In this document: one piece after another, positions 62,446 to 64,000 of the stretch | How positions within the stretch are numbered: the stretch's first letter is position 1 | Layout of the letters: every line of letters starts with the position of its first letter | Origin: Roseisalinus antarcticus | GTDB taxonomy: Bacteria > Pseudomonadota > Alphaproteobacteria > Rhodobacterales > Rhodobacteraceae | Reading direction: 5' to 3' | Length of the DNA stretch: 64,000 nucleotides | Assembly (NCBI RefSeq): GCF_900172355.1 | Contig: NZ_FWFZ01000002.1 | Coordinates: 1 to 64,000 of the forward strand | Translations under genes and position numbers: made by a program | The notes under the pieces: generated by a model | What the model saw: the letters and a program-made list of their open reading frames with translations, nothing else | Databases searched by the model: none | What the model was told of the DNA's origin: nothing

Positions 62446-63711
62446 TCAGAGCCATGGGGGAAGGGTATCTCGCGCAATCATCTCGTCAAAGGTCGGTCTT
62501 GCGCGGATAACTGCGAATTGATCGCCGTGCACCAGCAGCTCGGGCACCAGGGCGCGCGAATTGTATTCGCTGGCCATCACCGCGCCATAGGCCCCGGCCG
62601 ACCGGAACGCGACCAGATCGCCCTCGGCCATCGCAGGCATCTCGCGGCCCTTCGCGAAGGTGTCGCCGGATTCGCAGATCGGCCCGACGATGTCGTAGGG
62701 CCGCGTCTCGGCCCCCGCGCCGGGTTCCCTGACCGGGACGATATCGTGCCAGGCATCATACATCGCGGGCCGGATCAGGTCGTTCATCGCCCCGTCGAGA
62801 ATAAGGAAATCGCGCCCCTCGCCGTTCTTCACGTAGATCACTCGGCTGAGCAGGATACCGGCGTTGCCCGAGATCAGCCGGCCGGGCTCTATTTCCACCT
62901 CGCAGCCCAGATGGCCCACGGTGCGCCGGATCAGCGCGCCATAATCCGTCGGCAGCGGCGGCACCTCGTTCGACCGGGTGTAGGGGATGCCCAGCCCGCC
63001 GCCCAGATCCAGCCGCTCGATCACGTGACCATCCGCCCGCAGCGCCTCGGTCAGGTCGGCAACCTTGCGGTAGGCGGCCTCGAACGGGGCGAGCTCGGTC
63101 AGTTGGGAGCCGATATGGACGTCGATGCCCACGACCTTCAGGCCCGGCAGGGCGGCGGCCTCGGCATAGACCTCGCGGGCCCGGGCGATCGGGATGCCGA
63201 ACTTGTTCTCGGATTTGCCGGTGGCGATCTTGGCGTGGGTCCTGGCGTCGACATCGGGGTTCACCCGCACCGTGATGGGGGCGACCTGGCCCAACGAGAC
63301 GGCGACCTCCGACAGGGCCCGCATCTCGGGCTCGCTTTCGACGTTGAACTGGCGGATTCCGCCCTCGAGGGCCATGCGCATCTCTTCGCGGGTCTTGCCG
63401 ACGCCTGAAAAGACGATCCTGTCGCCGGGCACGCCGGCCGCCCGGGCCCGCGCGTATTCGCCGCCCGAGACCACGTCCATCCCCGCGCCCTCGGCCGCCA
63501 GAAGCTTGAGGATCGCGATGTTCGACAGGGATTTCATGGCGAAGCAGACCATGTGCGGCATGCCGGAGAGCGCCTCGTCGAACAGCTTGAAATGCCGCAG
63601 CAACGTGGCGGTGGAATAGACATAGGCCGGGGTGCCGACCGCCGCGGCGATGTCTTCCAGTGCCACGTCCTCGGCCATGAGCCGACCGTTGCGATACTGA
63701 AAATGATCCAT
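62446..63711 (-). CDS. lysA: Diaminopimelate decarboxylase
   Basis: A 421-residue PLP enzyme that makes lysine from meso-diaminopimelate. The PLP lysine is in VCFAMKSLSN, His and Gly motifs in DVHIGSQ and LDLGGGLGIPY, and the second-subunit Cys in GPICESGD. GGAGG lies 8 nt before the ATG. It probably forms an operon with the TIGR02302 gene downstream and perhaps the DUF2834 gene upstream. Confidence 0.96.
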   Translation of the reverse strand: MDHFQYRNGRLMAEDVALEDIAAAVGTPAYVYSTATLLRHFKLFDEALSGMPHMVCFAMKSLSNIAILKLLAAEGAGMDVVSGGEYARARAAGVPGDRIVFSGVGKTREEMRMALEGGIRQFNVESEPEMRALSEVAVSLGQVAPITVRVNPDVDARTHAKIATGKSENKFGIPIARAREVYAEAAALPGLKVVGIDVHIGSQLTELAPFEAAYRKVADLTEALRADGHVIERLDLGGGLGIPYTRSNEVPPLPTDYGALIRRTVGHLGCEVEIEPGRLISGNAGILLSRVIYVKNGEGRDFLILDGAMNDLIRPAMYDAWHDIVPVREPGAGAETRPYDIVGPICESGDTFAKGREMPAMAEGDLVAFRSAGAYGAVMASEYNSRALVPELLVHGDQFAVIRARPTFDEMIARDTLPPWL

Positions 63712-63779
63712 GGTCCGTCCTCCGGATCGGCGCCCGACCCAAAACTTGCGCAGTCAGAAAAGCCCGGGGGGCGCGGCCC

Positions 63780-64000
63780 TCAGACCGGTCGCGTCCTCAG
63801 GAAAAGGTAGAGCGGCAGACCGCAGCTGACACCGATGCAGAATGTCGCCGGGATCGCCACGAGCGCCAGCCAGTTCTTGCGGACCCAGACCTCGGCGATG
63901 ATCCAGATCGTCAGCGCGATGGCCGCGATCGTCAGATCCCAGACCAGCCCCGTGGTCGAGGCGTTCACGTACCAGGCGTCGATCAGGCTGCCGAAGGACC
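63780..64000 (-). CDS. DUF2834 family membrane protein, cut by the window edge
   Basis: The visible C-terminal 72 residues include two membrane helices (LTIAAIALTIWIIAEVWV and ALVAIPATFCIGVSCGLPLYLF) and end in RTRPV. WYVNAS and DL before the first helix match DUF2834. The frame continues beyond 64000, so the N-terminal helix lies outside. A GTG at 63968 is not needed as a start. Function unknown. Confidence 0.78.
   Translation of the reverse strand, partial: SFGSLIDAWYVNASTTGLVWDLTIAAIALTIWIIAEVWVRKNWLALVAIPATFCIGVSCGLPLYLFLRTRPV

Noticed and set aside
1-64000. CRISPR arrays, tRNA/rRNA genes, insertion sequences, prophage
   Set aside because: No regularly spaced direct repeats, no cloverleaf-like or rRNA sequence, no transposase, integrase or phage structural gene was seen on reading both strands.

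Overview
The window is a contiguous stretch of chromosome from a GC-rich alphaproteobacterium, most likely a member of the Rhodobacterales (Rhodobacteraceae/Roseobacter group). The basis for this is the plant-type glutamate-cysteine ligase, the 44-residue aa3-oxidase subunit IV, phaA-phaB, a TIGR02302 protein, a DUF6173 protein, an EtfD-type ETF:ubiquinone oxidoreductase, and dense operons joined by ATGA/GTGA start-stop overlaps. No phage, insertion sequence, CRISPR array, rRNA or tRNA was seen. Most of the window is core or conserved genome; the first 10.5 kb looks most accessory.

Layout. 1-10.5 kb: tail of a dehydrogenase E2 subunit with odd codon use; then a LacI-type regulator, a metal-dependent amidohydrolase/decarboxylase, a five-gene peptide/opine-type ABC importer and a GlpD-like flavoprotein, with a LacI-type operator in the shared divergent promoter. 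10.5-15 kb: ABC-2 exporter, S49 peptidase, a tiny TM/zinc-ribbon protein, a Ca2+/Na+ exchanger and a pteridine-reductase-like SDR. 15.2-18.6 kb: uvrC, pgsA, moaD, moaE. 18.7-25 kb: tag, a degenerate EAL protein, phaA-phaB with a strong terminator, a LysR regulator, DUF465, TrmN6-like and DUF2007 proteins. 25-34.6 kb: polyprenyl synthase, ispE, TPR protein, ETF-QO, PAP2 protein, greA, a coiled-coil membrane protein, gshA. 34.7-41 kb: rsmE operon, ubiA, an OmpA-type protein with three internal modules, tsaC/sua5. 41-49 kb: acyl-CoA dehydrogenase plus metallo-hydrolase, DUF6173, oxidase subunit IV, azlCD, mobA. 49-54 kb: a minus-strand operon in which pyrB and an apparently metal-ligand-less dihydroorotase (pyrC') are separated by four small membrane proteins, followed by plsY. 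54-64 kb: clusterless-looking family 4 uracil-DNA glycosylase, moaB, plsC, ftsX-ftsE, zinc-ribbon protein, TIGR02302 protein probably starting at CTG, lysA, and a cut DUF2834 protein.

Themes. Molybdenum-cofactor genes are scattered (moaDE, mobA, moaB). Isoprenoid and quinone genes occur at three places (polyprenyl synthase/ispE, ETF-QO, ubiA). Phospholipid genes recur (pgsA, plsY, plsC). Two short intergenic repeat families occur at least twice each, and one convergent junction holds two perfect tandem palindromes. The pyr operon with its membrane-protein insert and predicted pseudo-dihydroorotase is the best candidate for an undescribed assembly.
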